From DATKZH01 sp035528065 (lineage in GTDB: Bacteria; Planctomycetota; Planctomycetia; Pirellulales; Thermoguttaceae): a stretch of DNA of 64,000 nt. The translations under genes and the position numbers were made by a program. Below, one piece after another: positions 63,345 to 64,000 of the stretch. The notes under the pieces were generated by a model that was not told where the DNA came from, ran no database searches, and was given only the letters and a program-made list of their open reading frames with translations. The stretch covers positions 21,657 to 85,656 of the forward strand of contig DATKZH010000046.1 in NCBI GenBank assembly GCA_035528065.1, read 5' to 3'. Positions within the stretch are counted from its first letter, which is position 1. Each line of letters begins with the position of its first letter.

Positions 63345-64000
63345 ATGGAGGTCCAGATCCCCGTGCCGGCACGGTCGTCAAGTCGACGGGCAAGATGTAT
63401 TGGGGGCACAAGGCATCGACGATCAGCTTCGCGAATCAGGAAATTCTTCTGGACGCGGTGGCGATGACCGACGCCGCCAGTCATGACTAGCAAAGCCTCC
63501 CGGAGCATATCGCCCGGGTTGTCAAGCTTCAGAGCCGACTTGAAGCCGGTGATCGAGCGAGTCTTGGACGATGGCGCGGCCGATGACCAAACCTTGAAGG
63601 ACTTCTTCCAGAGGGAGTGGGAGATCGAGTTGTTGGCGCCGATCAATCCGCGTCGGCGCGGGCCGATCACCGAGGATCTTCCTCGCGGGATCGACCACCT
63701 CAAGCCGATCGGGATCCCGATTGGTCGTCATCGCTATCCGCTAGAGTGTCTCACCTGCCGCCATGACACCGGAGGTTTGTCTTCCAGGCGCCTTCGGGCG
63801 AAGACGGGATTCCTGTTTGTTGGCTGTGCCCGGCACGCTCGCAATGTTACCGCGGAAACGCGGGAGCGCGTCGCGTGACGATCGGCTTCGACCGGCTGCC
63901 GTGGCTGGATCGGGAGTTTCCTCAGGTCCCCAAGCGGTTCGCCAAGGTCATGGCTCGACGAACGGTGATTGAACGGCTTCATAAGTTGACGAAGTACGAT
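63345..64000 (+). pseudogene. Frameshifted DDE transposase, runs off right edge
   Basis: Three frames together encode one transposase. The first part reads PDPRAGTVVKSTGKMYWGHK, then an in-frame TAG near 63489. A second frame reads DLKPVIERVLDDGAADDQTL and REWEIELLAPINPRRRGPIT. A third reads PVCWLCPARSQCYRGNAGAR and RFAKVMARRTVIERLHKLTK. These match the IS4/IS5-like superfamily, with a Cys-rich insert. At least two disruptions show that it is inactive. The 3' part lies outside the window. Confidence 0.8.

Overview
The window reads as a high-GC planctomycete chromosome segment, probably Pirellulales-like. The signs are secreted sulfatase and Gfo/Idh/MocA genes, a planctomycete-type ECF sigma factor overlapping a FecR/LamG gene, tandem DUF4159 and DUF6807 (PmoA) proteins, a WYL regulator, a degenerate HD-GYP/GGDEF protein beside a flagellin, and many families of short palindromic intergenic repeats. 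No rRNA, tRNA, CRISPR array or intact insertion sequence was recognised. The genus is not determined.

Layout: 1-2.5 kb holds the end of a class III nucleotide cyclase and three very small genes. 2.5-7.8 kb (minus strand) carries a sulfatase, a Tat-exported oxidoreductase, a YhfC-type membrane protein and a WYL regulator. 7.7-12.5 kb (minus) has a TolC-like lipoprotein and a large secreted protein of unknown function. 12.8-19.9 kb has a thioredoxin-like secreted protein, a DUF11 lipoprotein, a stand-alone LigD-type phosphoesterase, a TerB protein and a 4Fe-4S protein. 20-27.3 kb places the housekeeping genes uup, tyrS and ispD around two accessory cassettes that look lower in GC; one encodes a STAS-plus-GHKL-ATPase protein coupled to a DUF4325 STAS-like protein. 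27.4-32 kb has DUF3592 proteins and an OmpR-type two-component pair. 32.4-34.7 kb is the ECF sigma/FecR pair. 34.8-54.9 kb is a long run of mainly exported proteins: tandem DUF4159, ceramidase-like, a HINT-tailed protein, a duplicated 1096-residue protein, PmoA, a large six-hairpin-glycosidase-like protein, a PAS-PP2C phosphatase, a parallel beta-helix protein, a PilT-like ATPase and a beta-propeller protein. 55.2-60.3 kb has an FAH-family hydrolase, a c-di-GMP protein and a flagellin. 60.9-62.2 kb is a Tyr/Gly/Ser-rich lipoprotein. From 62.2 kb to the right edge the sequence is decayed and includes two transposase pseudogenes.

The exported proteins suggest a polysaccharide- or lipid-degrading surface lifestyle, controlled by ECF-sigma, two-component, PP2C and c-di-GMP signalling. 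This is inference from families and neighbourhood.

The most unusual non-genic feature is the density and behaviour of palindromic repeats. Two converging genes both end in Lys-Arg-stop encoded by the two arms of one palindrome (16969-17043). A 123-124 bp MITE-like element is present at 2451-2573 and 49008-49131, and the second copy encodes the last residues and stop codon of its host gene. A 25-bp direct repeat brackets a palindrome cassette inserted between two genes (52360-52639). The best candidate for an undescribed protein system is the STAS-ATPase/DUF4325 pair at 24807-26469.
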